Shown here: piece after piece, positions 1 through 12,791 of the stretch
Layout: every line of letters starts with the position of its first letter
How positions within the stretch are numbered: the first letter of the stretch is position 1
Position numbers and translations under genes: made by a program
NCBI GenBank assembly: GCA_947650285.1
Contig: CANTFL010000017.1
Location: forward strand, 62,001-126,000
Source of the DNA: Hyaloperonospora brassicae
Lineage: Eukaryota; Oomycota; Peronosporomycetes; Peronosporales; Peronosporaceae
DNA: 64,000 nucleotides
Reading direction: 5' to 3'
The notes under the pieces: generated by a model
What the model was told of the DNA's origin: nothing
Seen by the model: the letters and a program-made list of their open reading frames with translations, nothing else
Databases searched by the model: none

Positions 1-2565
1 GAGCAAAGTAATGGAAGGATCGAGGCAAGGGTGCTTGTAAAGCTGTACTGAAAGGAGTGTACCACGACCCCTCATGGTAGACCCCTCTTTCTTTGGTAAG
101 ACCCCGTTCTATCATCAGTAAATCACTGTCCTTTAAGTTACTATACTCCTTACAAATCCAATAAAAAAACTTGATTATAGGAAAATATATATTTAAGGAT
201 ATAGAGGATGGGACTCAATAAATTACCATTCAATTGTCGATCTACATGGTATATCTCCGTCGTGCTATACGAACTTTTCAGGCTGCGCGCCTGTTCCGGG
301 AAGGGTATGCACTTTGTCCCCGCCACTTTAAAGATAGTTTTGTGCCAAGACCAAGTGCAAATAGACCTACAGGAATTATCTGGCGTGTGGTTTCGTCGAG
401 TAGTAGCCCCCCTAAATATTTCTCTATTGGAAGCGGTTTCCCGACTGCATCGTCAAGGAGAAGAGCAAAGTTCAGGTGGTATTAACTCCTAGATCAACAA
501 GGAAACGCTTTGAGCAACTAGCTTCCTAAAAAAAGAATGATACTTCCACGATCGACTGAGTAGATCAAATGACCACCTCCTGGCCCACGGAGTGAAGCGT
601 TACATTCGGGGGCCCCAAGTATAGCTCTATCAAGACCAATATCTACATCCCCAGTAAGTATACCAAGATTGAAACCCGCTAGCCGAGTAATACAAGAGTA
701 GAGTCAAGGTATATACGCGGCGTCGGAATAAATTCTCCATTAGGCGGTAGTTTGACTCAGTCACTGTTTTGAGGTCTCATCACACAGGCTTTAGAACCCA
801 CTCCATTACGGGCTTGTATAGTTATACATTGAGATTCTTCAAGAGTATGATTCACACAAATAGAGCTCTTTGACCCAATTATCTCAATGGGGGACAATAA
901 ATCGAGATAGCCACTCGTGTGACTATCTTGCACCGAGGGTGATGTAACAAAGCATATCTGTTACATGATGCTATCAGTAATGACAATAAAAACAATATGC
1001 GATATTAAATTTCGTATTCTCATTATAATTTTCCACGATCAGTGATTATTCTGCAGTGACCCGAAGGGTACTTATGGATTGATAAATGCCATTATATCAA
1101 ACCACCAATCGCAGATAGATGCGCACAATATGTGGGGAGTGTCCACTCACAATACTTTATGTTGAATCAATATACTCAACACAGGACTAATCAGACAAGA
1201 CAAGACACAATTTTAGACTTAATATATAAACACAAGTCTAGTTTTCTACAACTGAGCGTAGTCGTTTGTCTAAATCCTTCCCTTAGCGTAAAAAGTTCAT
1301 TCCATAACATGATACTAGCTCACTCACACTACTGTCAGGGGCTCACACTACTGTCAGTGAAAGCTTTTTGCGTACTGAAGACAATACGTAGCTACCTGTG
1401 ACACATTACAATAACAGACACATTGGCCAAATACTAAATAATAATCGTAGTATATGTAGCTGAATAAATTCAGGATGCCTTATTAATGAAGCCTTTTATC
1501 ATCATTTACTTTTCGTTACATTTCATTAACTTCAATTTCTTTTTATCAATTGCATACTTCTTTCGCGCTGTAATTAGCTATATGTAAATTAAGAAAAAGA
1601 AAGTAACGAAATGCAAACTATACGCGAAACTATATAATCGCTGAAAAGTAGCGATGCATTATAACGCTTATCGGATTTTACTGTATTATGGTCGACTCTT
1701 CGCAAGCGCTACCATGTCCAGGAACTGCTCATTTACGTTTCGTAGGAATCCAAAGTGCTTCCACTCATCATGAACATCGACATTATTAAAACTCACCTAC
1801 TGCAGTCCGTGCAGGAGTTGGTAGAGGTAGCTAATATCTTCTTTAGCTGTGTCCTGCTTCAACGCAGTTACCGTATCGATGTACAGGCCGCGAAGAATTA
1901 TACACTTTTAAATGCGAGAAGCCTGCTAGATAGAGCTTATCGATCGCCTTCCAAGTAACTTAGGTCTAAGAGCACCAACAGGACGCCCGTGGCCATGCTA
2001 AAAAGTTGACTTATATTCTTCGATGCCGGGAGCACATCGAGATGGTCGAGTGCATCTTGTTACCTGTACTACGTTCCCTCTTTCAATTCTGCTTGAGTGC
2101 GCTTCGTTTCTTCCATAATTGATGTGGTGCTACATGTAATACTTACTGCCAAGAAGACTGCACCAACCACTAATGTAAATAAAAAGTTCGAGGCTTAACA
2201 CCCTTGGCGGTGTGAATGATATTGCTGCTGCTGCCCCGGCTGCTTCTAGTCAAAACCTATCGCTGCACGGCACCCAAAATTATAATTTGAACAAACCGTG
2301 ACATTCCACATCGATGTTCTCTTGTTGTTCTACTGAGATGTACCGAGTCGCAAAAGGTACTCATTTAACGCTATCTCATAAGCTGCAGCAGAGATTTTGC
2401 CGGTCACGGCAAAAAGACCGACTTGTAGGCAATACTTATTGACGCCCATTCCTGACCTGTATGCAGTCTAATAATCTCAATCTGATTATCACAAGCAAGA
2501 TATCAAGCACTTTCCACTGTAAACAGATCCCCCGGAGACACAGTTATTCATGATTTGACTGCTGC
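1..2565. other. No gene recognised (AT-rich intergenic or decayed DNA)
   Basis: I read both strands and found only short open frames without recognisable motifs, skewed composition or paired repeats. The stretch is AT-rich compared with the elements to its right. It may hold decayed transposon sequence, but nothing specific can be supported. Confidence 0.5.
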
Positions 2566-3178
2566 ATGCGCGCTCACAACGCGCGAAGTTGTGAATTGTT
2601 ATTAATGCAGCGTATTTCATATAAATGCTGCTACGAACCGGTCATCGTACAGCAGCCAAGTCTCTCCAAGATTAACCATGACATGTCGAGGAAAAATGTC
2701 TTTCATCCTCGTCAATTGTCTGTTGTATGTAGCTGCCGTTTCCGACACGCCAAGCAGTTCCAGTGCTCTTCAAACACCAGAGGCTGCAAAGATTGCAAAG
2801 GTCTAACGGTGCCGTGCAAACATATATATTTGCTGATGTGCCACTGGAACATTGAAAATTGAGGTTGTCATCGTCAAAAAGTACAGTGATCCGTGTCAAA
2901 AGTTTTTGGTACCAAAAAAACAGCAGAAGCATGTTGTATGTGTCGTAATGCCTGAGTGTAATCTCCCGCACGCTCCCCACCATGAAACAGTACGCAAAGG
3001 TAAATGTTTGGTGAGTGACCATAACTCCCGCAACGTGCATCGAAGGCAATCCAAAACAAAGGTCTTGTACGTTAAGCCGATCAACCAAACCTTTCCATCA
3101 TTAAATCGGCGGCAAATTGCTTTGGCGGAAGGGGAAATAATAAGCCGGTGCGTCAATTCTCGTATCCATTACATTTAA
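2566..3178 (+). pseudogene. Remnant with SWIM-type zinc finger (possible MULE transposase C-terminus)
   Basis: The first open frame (2566-2862) has a C-x-C pair at residues 55 and 57 and a C-x-H pair at residues 84 and 86, the latter preceded by a Gly-Leu-x-x-Pro context. This is the layout of a SWIM zinc finger (CxC...CxH), which in Mutator-like transposases follows the DDE core. A second overlapping frame (2852-3178) is rich in Lys, His and Asn and has no recognised domain. No DDE core, terminal inverted repeats or 9-bp duplication were found, so the transposase assignment is inference from a single motif. The spacing inside the finger is long for the family. A chance open frame is the main alternative. 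Confidence 0.35.
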
Positions 3179-3245
3179 TAAAATATATTGTATCAGGGCG
3201 GTCATCTAGACCATCTAGTAGAGAAACAAGCGAAGAACGACCAGC

Positions 3246-3610
<365 letters not shown>

Positions 3611-6600
3611 AACGTGAGGTATATTATGGAACGATTAGCGACCAGCAATACCCTGTCCAGACAGAGCGAACTATCCGGCTTACGAGCTTCAGCATCCGGT
3701 AGTGGTCACGCACGAACGCGATGCCTGTTCACAATTATATATTCGCAGCCGAACCCCGGCCGCAAGCACTCCGCGAGCGACAGGAACGGTTCCCGACGGG
3801 GATGGAGTGGGATGTTTCAAGCCAGAAGTCGGCATCATGGGGGAGGTATGCTTGCAGTGTTCCGGCAATGGCGCGATCAGATGGTGCGTGAACTTGAAGC
3901 GATTGATTAGTGTCCATTTCAAGGTTTGCCGCAAGGTTTGCCATAGTATTGAGGTCACGGTACTGTTGAGACCAGTTGGCGACTATAACATCATTAGCAA
4001 GGCACCGCGCGTTGCGGTAAAGTGTGGCGAGGTGTTGCTGGCGCGGGCAGCGTTGCAGCCCAAGGTGAGTGATAATCATACTGCTATCCTCAACAACATA
4101 CGGATAACGATAGCTGCTGACCTTCGCCTCCTGCAAACCGTGGACAAGGCCGTAGTACTCAGCCATAACAGGCGTCGTCGACGACCCAAGCGACATGCTT
4201 GCCATCCATACGATTTGAGCGGCAGAGCCAGAACCTCCTGATCCGATGCTTCCTCGACACCTACCACAAAAATGCAGATTCTTGTCGGATGGCAAGTGTT
4301 GTGAAGCCAGGGATCGGAGTTGTGGCAACTCAATGTGGAGCAAAGTCTCATCAGCAAGCGCAGATCGAACGTGAGAAGGAATGAAATCCTGTGTATCGCC
4401 ACCAGGTTGGTTGGTCGATCCACGAAAACAAGTGATCACTCGTCGCAAAATAGCGTGGGCGATCAAGTTGTGGCTTTCATCGGATACTGACGAGTCCTTT
4501 ATTCGTCGTAGCCGCTCCAGCCAGATAGCGTGGATCGTTATCGACACAATAAAACGCCATAATTCGTTGACAGCGTCAAAAACGGCCGCTCGAGCCTCAA
4601 CATTGCGTATGTTTGGCTGTAAAACAGCTAGTGCAATATGCCATGCATGGTCAGGGGTCGTCGAAAGTCTTAGTGAGAATACAAAGTGCGATAGGTCGGT
4701 GTCAGAAATTCTACCGATCCTACTCCACACGTCGGACAGTATCCGCCACCGTCGCTAGGCGAGTGGGCAAACCCAGAATACATGAATTGTAGGGGCATAG
4801 TCACGGGGCGAGCAGCCCAGATTAGGACATGACAGGTTGTTCGCCAAGCGATTTCAAAGTGAAAAACGGTTACACTTGAGCCGATCGATCGTCTGGGTAA
4901 CTAATGGAGACGTGGCACGGATTCGTCGGAGACCGCGCCAACGCACAGGGTCAAAACCGAGGGTGAAAATCGCGTTTTCTCGACTGTACATCTTACGATT
5001 TCGTTGCGCGAACATATTATGTGTCCGCAACCTTGCTGCAATTTTCTTAAGTAACGTAGCCCAAGGCTTCCAGCGACAAGTGCCAGTCCAGATCTGTGCA
5101 ATTCGGGTCAGCTTGGGATGTGCTGTAAAGTGTACAGGGGTACCGTAGGCACGTGTCGCAACCTGATCGCAGTCGACCATTGATTGTACAGCAGGGGGAT
5201 TAAACACTTGGGCGGTGTCATAGGTCAGAGTAATCCTGCCGCTCTTGTCGAAATTCCAGACGTGAGGCTGGTGCGTTTTGGTTGCATAAGATGTCATAAA
5301 TCCAGCGAGAGGCGGGGAAAATAGTAGTGTAGGGAAGTCATACATCAATGCGTGGCAAAACCCCACGAACTGTCAAGTTTTAGCAGGATGTACAGCACTG
5401 GTTAAAGCTGGATGCGGGGTAAAACGCAACCTACCGGGGCCAATCCATGTCCAGAAAAGCACATCCCCGAGAGTTGTCTTGCCGACCGCATCACTAGCAC
5501 CGTTAAGTTTGTAATGCAGGCCGTCACTGAAAAGAAGCCATGACATGTTATCAAGAGATACATGCACTAACCAGTGCGGATTCGATCGACCAACTTTGCC
5601 GTTGTCAGAGTTCAAGGCGGCTATTGTTTTACTGTTAAGAGCGGTGGACACATCGAAGATGACACTTCCATCGATGTCATAAGTATCTGTAAAATTGGCC
5701 AAGAATCGTTTCGCCCTCCTTCTCAGGCTTGCGGTGGTGCCGCCTCTGGCATGCTCAGCCGCCGCCACTCCGACAACACCAGCACATGTGTCCCATAATG
5801 TGTTGAAAATACGTGCTGGGGCACGTTCGTCCCAGTTTGAAGTCATATAGGCAGGTTGTGATGTGATGTCTGTCCAGAGGATGTCACGTAGGAGAAGGTC
5901 CAGCGGAGCTGCAGAAGTGGCCCAAGACCCAACGGTTTTTGCATTAAAAAGTAACAAGCTCGATATGTATACAAGGAATTGATAACCCACCCTCTTTGAT
6001 CGGAAATTCAGCTTGTTCTTCTAGAATCCAAGGTCTGTTCCGCTTCCCGTCCCGCATGACCCACACAAAATCTTTCATAAGCTTGTGTAGACGCTGAATA
6101 GTGTTTTTTGGTGGCCAGCAATGTCTTGCGACGTACAAAAACTTTGGCAGAGCAATCGCACGAACGAGGAGAGCTCTCTTATCAACAGAATGAGTCTTCT
6201 GGCACGCCAGTGAAAGTCTTGCCCTAATGGACGCATCAACTTGGTTAACTTGTTACCAAGATAGCGGCAGGTGTCGGTGGGCTGCAGTAAGGTTAGGCCG
6301 TGCGTGTGCGCTGCAACCATTGTTTCATAACGCCCAAGCACGACGACAATGGACTTGGCCTTGTTGATAGCAAGTCCTGAAACGGCCTCGAACGCCTCAA
6401 AAACCTTACGAACCTTAGGAAGGTTCCCGCGATGACGAAGGTAGATGGCTGTGTCATCAGCGTACCCAAATACAGTAATTGTCTCGATTGACCCGCCGCG
6501 TGAAGTGTGATTCCATGAATGTCCTCGCGCACTCAAACACTTTGTAAGCGCTGTCAAGAGCGAGAATAAATAATTAAGGAGCCATTGGGCAGCCTTGTCG

Positions 6601-6729
6601 GATGCACCTATTCATTTGTACACGTCGGGAAAAAAATCATTTACAATGAACCGGCATGTCGTGTTCTCGTGAAGAGCGGCGACAATATTGATAAATGTTT
6701 CCGAAAACCCCCTCCAAGTAAGCGCTGCA
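3611..6729 (-). pseudogene. LINE ORF2, 3' half: RT palm/thumb, C-terminal region, RNase H
   Basis: Minus-strand remains of a non-LTR retrotransposon. From right to left it shows RT motif B (RQGCPMAP, about 6580-6605), then motif C with a YADD box (about 6453-6464) followed by a thumb-like stretch (to 6075). Next come linker sequence (5990-5373 and 5366-4854) and an RNase H-like domain (4730-3735, with an Ala-Glu-Tyr-Tyr-Gly-Leu catalytic-Glu motif near 4150). Frame changes and stops separate the blocks, so it is dead. Its right edge at 6725-6729 (CTGCA) is the target duplication of gypsy A; the coding sequence resumes at 15078. The 3' end runs into the ACT array at 3610. Confidence 0.85.
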
Positions 6730-7255
6730 TGTAACGGGGTTACATGTCGGCTGGTAGCCGACGATAGGTGTGGTGCACACACGAGAGGGGGGTATCCTAT
6801 AAGGTAATATTAGAACACAGTAAGCGTATCAATTGTTGAAGACTGGTGTCTGTCATCAATTGATTGCAAGATCTTTTAAGAGGTTATTTAGGGCAGGTTA
6901 AATACGTTGTTCTAAGGTGTTCTTTTAGGTTAAATGAAGAAATAAAATTCAGTTCCCATTTTGATCAACATAAGACACGTGCCTTACGAGGCGTCTTTGA
7001 TCGGGAGGACAGAAGTAACGCCTGTAAAGGTAGCTTGTCCTCGAGCACTCTGTGCTGTGATTCATTTGAATCGTTTGGTCCCTCTGGAACGGGGACCGTA
7101 AGCTCTCTGAGCTGTTGACTCTCTGAGTCGGGTTCTCTGAACCACCCTTTAAGCTCTCTGAGCTGTTGACTCTCTGAGTCGGGTTCTTTGAACCGAAGTT
7201 GCTCATTGAGCGTAAAGTCTTCCTCTGACTTAAGGAGCTGTGTATCTCCGCTACA
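6730..7255 (+). repeat. Family A 5' LTR
   Basis: 526 bp, same length as the other two family A LTRs in the window. It holds a 51-bp tandem duplication (7101-7151, 7152-7202) made of mini-hairpins with a constant 3-nt TCT loop: AGCTC/GAGCT, GACTC/GAGTC and GGTTC/GAACC. The last hairpin of the second unit has loop TTT. The reverse strand stays open through much of the LTR, producing spurious open frames. Confidence 0.95.
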
Positions 7256-7257
7256 CT

Positions 7258-7275
7258 TGGTAGCACTTGTAGTCA
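7258..7275 (+). promoter_or_regulatory. tRNA primer-binding site, family A
   Basis: Starts TGGTAGCACTT two bases after the 5' LTR. TGG complements the tRNA 3' CCA. Family B has nearly the same site (TGGTAGCACTTTGTAG), so both families probably use the same tRNA. I could not assign the isoacceptor. Confidence 0.8.
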
Positions 7276-7314
7276 ATCTACACCTGAGTCGGTAACGACT
7301 GATCCTCTGCGAGG

Positions 7315-8349
7315 ATGGAGCAATCCACACACCTCTCTGAGGCTCAAAAGGTCGCGCTTGATAAGCTGACCGCGGCCGTAGGCCATGAGTATGTGGAGTT
7401 TCTAGCTGCACAGGGTCCCGATGTGCTCAATGCACGAGTCGAGGCCTTTATGTAGTATGAAACGGCCCTGTTGGGCCAGGTTCAAAACCAAGTAGCGTCG
7501 GCTATGCCGACACGCTACGTGGCTATGCCACCAGAAGAGGCTAAGCCTCGTCCCCTTCGGGTGGACGTTAAACTTTACTCCGGGAAGGAGGGGGAAAACT
7601 TGAACCTCTGGATCCGTGAGATTGAGATGGCCATGGACTCTGGTCTCATCTCACTAGAGAACCAGCGGGTCTCTTTGGATATCTCTAAGCTCGATGGTAG
7701 AGCTAGAGAGTGGGCTTTGACGTGTGGCACGTCGGTCAATTTGGCATTTCCCACGTGGGAATCGCTCAAGTTAGACCTCATGCGAGTTTTCTCGCCGCCT
7801 AACCAGGCATATCGCGTGCGATCACGCTTCTTATCAACCCGTCAGGGTAAGAGCGAGTTAACGGTATATGTCCAAGAGTTGAGAACTCTAATGGCTGCTA
7901 TGCAGTCTGACCCTCTCCCTGAGACTGTCTAAGTGACAGTCTTCATGGAAGGTCTCCGCACTGGCGTGGCCAGAACCGAGGTTTTTCGGGTTCATCCCTC
8001 TACTTTTGAGGAAGCTGTGAGCGTCGCTCAAAATGCTGAGCACAACTTCAAGTCGGCCAGACTTGGTTGGAATGGGTACAACCCAAGCTTTGCGAGGGCG
8101 GCCTCTGCGAGGACTTCGGCTTACTGTAAGCCAGAACCGATGGATCTCAGCCATGCTGAAGATGAAGGCGAAGCGGAGCTTCATGTTGCGGAGCAACGAC
8201 AGGACGTGAGGCGCTGTTACACGTGCGGAAGCACTAAACACTTGCGTCCCACTTGTCCCTTGCGTAAGCAACAACCGACTCCTATGAGTCGAAACCCCAG
8301 CCTCAACCAGAAACCTGGTATGGCACGGGGAAACGTCGACACCCAGTAG
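7315..8349 (+). pseudogene. gag: gag of gypsy A (two internal stops)
   Basis: The capsid/nucleocapsid polyprotein packages element RNA. The ATG at 7315 follows the primer-binding site and opens one frame to TAG at 8347, interrupted by TAG at 7453 and TAA at 7930. The retrotransposon-gag-like core lies around 7560-8050. A CCHC zinc knuckle (C-x2-C-x4-H-x4-C) sits near 8216-8257, followed by a basic tail. Length without the stops is about 344 codons, usual for gypsy gag. The end of the gene overlaps a slippery heptamer and hairpin, and pol continues in the -1 frame. Both stops look like later decay. Confidence 0.9.
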
Positions 8350-8369
8350 GCGCGGGGCGCCCTACTGGG
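8328..8369 (+). promoter_or_regulatory. Predicted -1 ribosomal frameshift site, gypsy A gag-pol
   Basis: The heptamer G GGA AAC (8328-8334) is in the gag zero frame and fits X-XXY-YYZ. A 7-nt spacer (8335-8341) leads to a stem-loop: 8342-8350 pairs with 8361-8369 (9 bp), with two further pairs above a bulge. The gag stop TAG (8347-8349) is inside the 5' arm. The -1 frame is open from the heptamer into pol, without needing a separate start. GGGAAAC is used by known retroviral gag-pro frameshift sites. Function here is inference. Confidence 0.72.
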
Positions 8370-11300
8370 GTAGAACTAAGTTCTGTCACATCTCTACGAG
8401 ATAAAGTGAAACAGGGCTTAGCCCCACTTAGCGCTGTGCCAGCCAGCACAGAGCGTGGATACAAGCCTGGCTTGTTGGTCGCCGAGGCGACAGTAAAAGG
8501 CTTTGAGAAGCCGTGGTCGATTTTAATCGATTCAGGAGCATCATGTAACTATGCTCGACGTCGTTCCCTTGAGGGAAGTCAGCGATACGCTGAAGCGCTC
8601 AAAGCGCACGAAGGTGATTCGATCACCGTTCGTTTAGCGACTGGTAGTCGCGTCACGGTGCCTAAAGTTCCGTTGAACTTAGGTGTGAAGTTTTTGGACT
8701 TTGACAGCATTGAACGTTGTCTCGTCCTCGATTTGGATTCGAGATATGATCTCATCCTGGGTATGGCTTGGCTTGAACGACATGAGCCATGGATTGATTG
8801 GAGGACTAAGACCTTAGGCGCCACGCGCAATGTTCCTAGCGAAGCTTTGGATAGTCATGAACCCACCTTTGCTAGGCAACAAAAGCGCTATTGGCGCGAG
8901 CCATTGACGGAAGATGTCAATGTGCTGGACATTGGTATGTCAGAGTTATTTAACTCGAATGTCGATGACATAAATATTGAGCGGAGCTCTTCTAACGCGT
9001 TTGGAGAGAGTTATACTCCGTTGAGTGATACTCGTTGTGATACTGAGTCACTGCATGCGTCAAGCATGGATGGCCTAGGGCCAAAATATCAAGAATGTAA
9101 TTCCTCTGATGTAAGTGCGGTGGCACGTGAAAATACACAGAGTGAGGACGGCCGAGGTGGCACCTCACTAAATGTCGGTAATGACATTGATGGCGAGAAG
9201 CCAGAGTGTTCAGGGCTAGGCCCTAATGCTATAAGTGCGGTGGCACGTGAAATTACATAGAGTGAGGGCGGCCGAGGTGGCACCTCACTGAATGTCGGTA
9301 ATGACATTGTTGGCGAGAATCCAGAGTGTTTAGGGCTAGGCCCAAATAATGTACGTGAAGTGGTACGTGTAAATCCACTGGGTGAAGTGTTCGAGTTACG
9401 TAACACTTCACCAGATGTCGCTCAAGACATGAGCTCTCGTATAGAGCGTGCTAAGATGAATAGCAACCATGGAGACTTTGCTGTCCCGGCCTCTAAGAGG
9501 CGTAAGGTTTCTTTGAGGAAACAATCGAAGCGTAGGGTGGTGACTGTTAAGCGCCCAACGTTTAAGAAGTCACGAAGTGATAATAGTAATAATACACTGT
9601 ATACACTTGTCAATGGATTGACTGGCCAGATCGATGGCAATATTAGTCTTGAGACTCTTCTATCCTTGGATAAAATCTTTGAGCTAGACGAGATGTCTGA
9701 CGGCGAATTTATCCAAGCCTTGCAGGCAGGAGAATTCTCCGAGTTAGTGGTCATTCGGCCTGATATTGAGTTGAACTCATCCTCGTTATTGGACGAGTCT
9801 GTCCTTGAAGACACAAAGGCGGCATTGGATGCCCGTAGTGGATCCTCGATCCTTAAGGATCCTCTTGATCCGTTTTATCCTTTGGTAAAGGAATTTCAAG
9901 ACGTTGTGTGTCACGACCCACCGTCTGTATTACCTCCTGATAGAGGTGTGCGTCATGAAATTGACTTGGTTCCTGGAACTAAATACTGCGTAACACGGCA
10001 GTGGCCTTTGCCCAAGGAACAGTGTGACGTCATAGACGACTTCTTTCGTGCAAAGCATGCGGCGGGGATGGTTCGTGAGAGCAAATCTCCCCATTCCACA
10101 CCGACCTTCTGTGTCAAAAAGCCCATCGGGAAGTGGCGCATTGTTCATGCTTACAATAAGCTTAATGTGGCCACCATCCCGGCTCAGACACCAATTCCGA
10201 GGAAGGATGTTCTTCAGAACAATATGGTGGGATGTACAATGTACAGTGCGCTCGACTTAGTCGATGGTTATTACCAGCTTCTCATGCGAGAAAGCGATGT
10301 TCCGCTGACAGCGGTCAGCACTCCAAGCGGTATGCTCTGGGAGTGGCTCGTTATGCCGCAAGGGCTATCAAATGCCCCGGCTACATTCAACCGTCTTGTG
10401 ACACAATTGTTTAGACCTCACAGAGGTTATGCACAGACGTAATTTAATGACATCTTTGTCCATAGTCGTGCTATGAACGGTCGGTCAGATGTGGATAATC
10501 ACATTGACCATTTACGAGCGGTGCTCGAGTGCATGCGGACGAATAAGTTGTACACCAACGCGTCTAAGTGCATTTTTGGTGCAGAAGAGATTCCCTTTTT
10601 AGGGTGCTTTATTGGTAAGCAAGGCCTTAGAGCGAATCCCGCCAAGGTAAAAGCCATAGTTGATTGGCCGGTTCCAAAGAACCAAAATGACTTACGTAAG
10701 TGTCTTGGCCTCGCCAATTACTTACACAAGTACAGTGCGAATTACGCAGACATGGCTCGGCCATTGACCAATCTCCTTAGAAAGGATGTAGAATGGTGCT
10801 GGACTAGCACTGAGCATGATGCTTTTCAAGCAGTCAAGGAGAGTCTCCTACATGCGCCCATATTGGCTTTGCCTGATCCTGAGCGATCTTTCAGTGTCGT
10901 CTGTGACGCATCTGACTTTGCCATAGGCAGCGCTCTGTCACAAACAGATGATGATGGGCGGGAACGCGTTATTGCGTTTAAGCCCCGACAGCTAAAAGCT
11001 GCGGAGAAAAACTATCCTGTTCATGACAAAGAGCTACTTGCAATGAAGTATGCTCTCGTCAAATTCAGAGTTCATCTTCTTGGCTCTAAGCCGTTTGTGA
11101 TCTATACAGATCATGCGTCACTACGCACTGCGACCCAGTCGCCTCACCTCTCTCAGAGAATGGCTCGTTGGCTTTCCTTCTTTGTCGAGTACAACTTCGA
11201 GGTGAAGTATAAGCCGGGCAAGCAAAATGCTTTGGCGGATGCGTTGTCACGCAGGCCTGACTATGAGCTTGCTCATGTTACGACTCTGTCGTCACCGGTC

Positions 11301-12791
11301 ACTGACCTAATCCGCACGACATATGTCAAGGATGAACATTGTGTAGCCCTGCTACGTGCTCTAGGGAGCGAGGAGTTTAAAGACTCGGACATAAAATTGT
11401 CGGCACGGTTACGTGCAAGGTTACATCGATATTCCATCGATCAAGGCCTGTTGTGCTATAGCACGGATGTGGAGGATACCCCTCGCATCGTTGTCCCTCA
11501 TGATGAGGAGTTGAAGTATCGGATCCTCTATGAGTCACATGATACTGCGTTGAGTGGTCATCTCGGTCGTGAAAAGACCTACGGCTCTGTGAGCCAATTC
11601 TATTGGTGGCCCAAACTAAACAAATGGGTGAGCACCTATGTACGTACGTGTGAAACGTGTCAACGGGTGAAACCCTCACCACATGCGGCAGCGCCGCTGG
11701 CTAGTTTGCCTATACCCAAAGGGTGTTGGGAGTCCATCAGTATGGACTTCCTGCTCGGTTTACCGAAGGATTCGTATGGAAATACGGGTATTGTGGTCTT
11801 TGTTGACCGTTTGAGCAAGATGGCTCATTTAGCGGCGGTGCCAGACACCATTGATGGTGAAGGTACAGCGACGCTGTTTATCGATCGCGTGTTTCGACAA
11901 CACGGTCTGCCGTTGGCAATTGTCTCTGATAGAGATCCTCGCTTCACTGGAAAGTTTTAGAATTCCATCTTCAAGGTGCTCGGCACACGTTTGGACATGT
12001 CCACAGCGGATCATCCGCAGACCGATGGTCAAACGGAGCGCGTTAATCGTGTCATTGGTGACATCTTGCGCAGTGTTTGCGCTGAAACACCTAAGCGTTG
12101 GAGCTCGATGCTCCCTGTCGTTGAGTTTGCGTTGAATAACGCTGTGCATGCCTCCACCGGCTACACCCCGTTCTACGTGAACGGTCTCACACACCCTCGC
12201 GTTCCGTTAACGCTACCACTACGTGGTTCAGGGCTTGGTGGGGGAGGAGTTGCCGATCGGCTTGCTGATATCAACCCTGCTACTGTTCAAAAACAGGTAA
12301 GCGAGTTTCTCGCAACGCGATTGAATGTCTTACGACATGTGCGTGACGCACTGGCTGATAGCCAAGATAAGCAGAAGGAACAAGCAGATGCCAAAGGCAG
12401 AGGTTGTATTGAACGTTATAAGGTCGGAGACCAAGTTCTACTCAATGCTAAAAAACCTACCTACAAATGTAGTATTCGCCGTCTTCAAGACGAAGTTGCG
12501 CCCGCGCTTCATTGGACCTTTACGGTCGTCGCAAAGAAGGGACTTGCGTATACGCTCAACCTTCCGCGCAAACTGCGCAGACACCCCGTGTTCTACGTTG
12601 GCATGCTTAAGCCGTATCGGGATCCGTCCCACGTGACCTTGGAGGCGCTTGCGCCGGGTAGGTTGGCTTTGCCATCGGTTGCTGAATCCGTATCAGGAGG
12701 TCAAGCTGAGCCTCCATCCGGGCTTGGCCCGACTCCAACGCCCGAACACGGGCTCGCATTGCGTCGAACGCACTCTGGGTCTGACCCAACG
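8340..12791 (+). pseudogene. pol: pol of gypsy A: protease, RT, RNase H, integrase (3' end displaced)
   Basis: A single -1 frame from the gag end, broken by stops at 9258, 10440 and 11958. The protease has Asp-Ser-Gly-Ala near 8529 and an Ile-Leu-Gly-Met near 8755. A 120-bp coding tandem repeat lies at 9111-9350. RT runs from about 9950. Its catalytic box, normally Tyr/Phe-x-Asp-Asp, now reads stop-Phe-Asn-Asp (10440-10451), so RT is inactive. RNase H follows (about 10890-11250). The integrase has an HHCC finger (about 11535-11670), a DDE core (Asp near 11740 and 11930, Glu near 12034) and a GPY/F-like region. The frame then runs into the nested reversed LTR at 12792. The true C-terminus (chromodomain) is now on the minus strand at 14245-14546, in frame when the inversion is undone. 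Confidence 0.92.
9111..9350 (+). repeat. 120-bp tandem repeat within gypsy A pol
   Basis: Two copies of a 120-bp (40-codon) unit, 9111-9230 and 9231-9350, with a diverged third start near 9351. It lies between protease and RT, in a Ser/Asn/Gly-rich linker. The second copy contains the stop at 9258. Confidence 0.85.

Noticed and set aside
8347..8349. Readthrough of the gag stop TAG as the way to make Gag-Pol
   Set aside because: Pol is in the -1 frame in families A and B, so readthrough would not reach it. Frameshifting fits.
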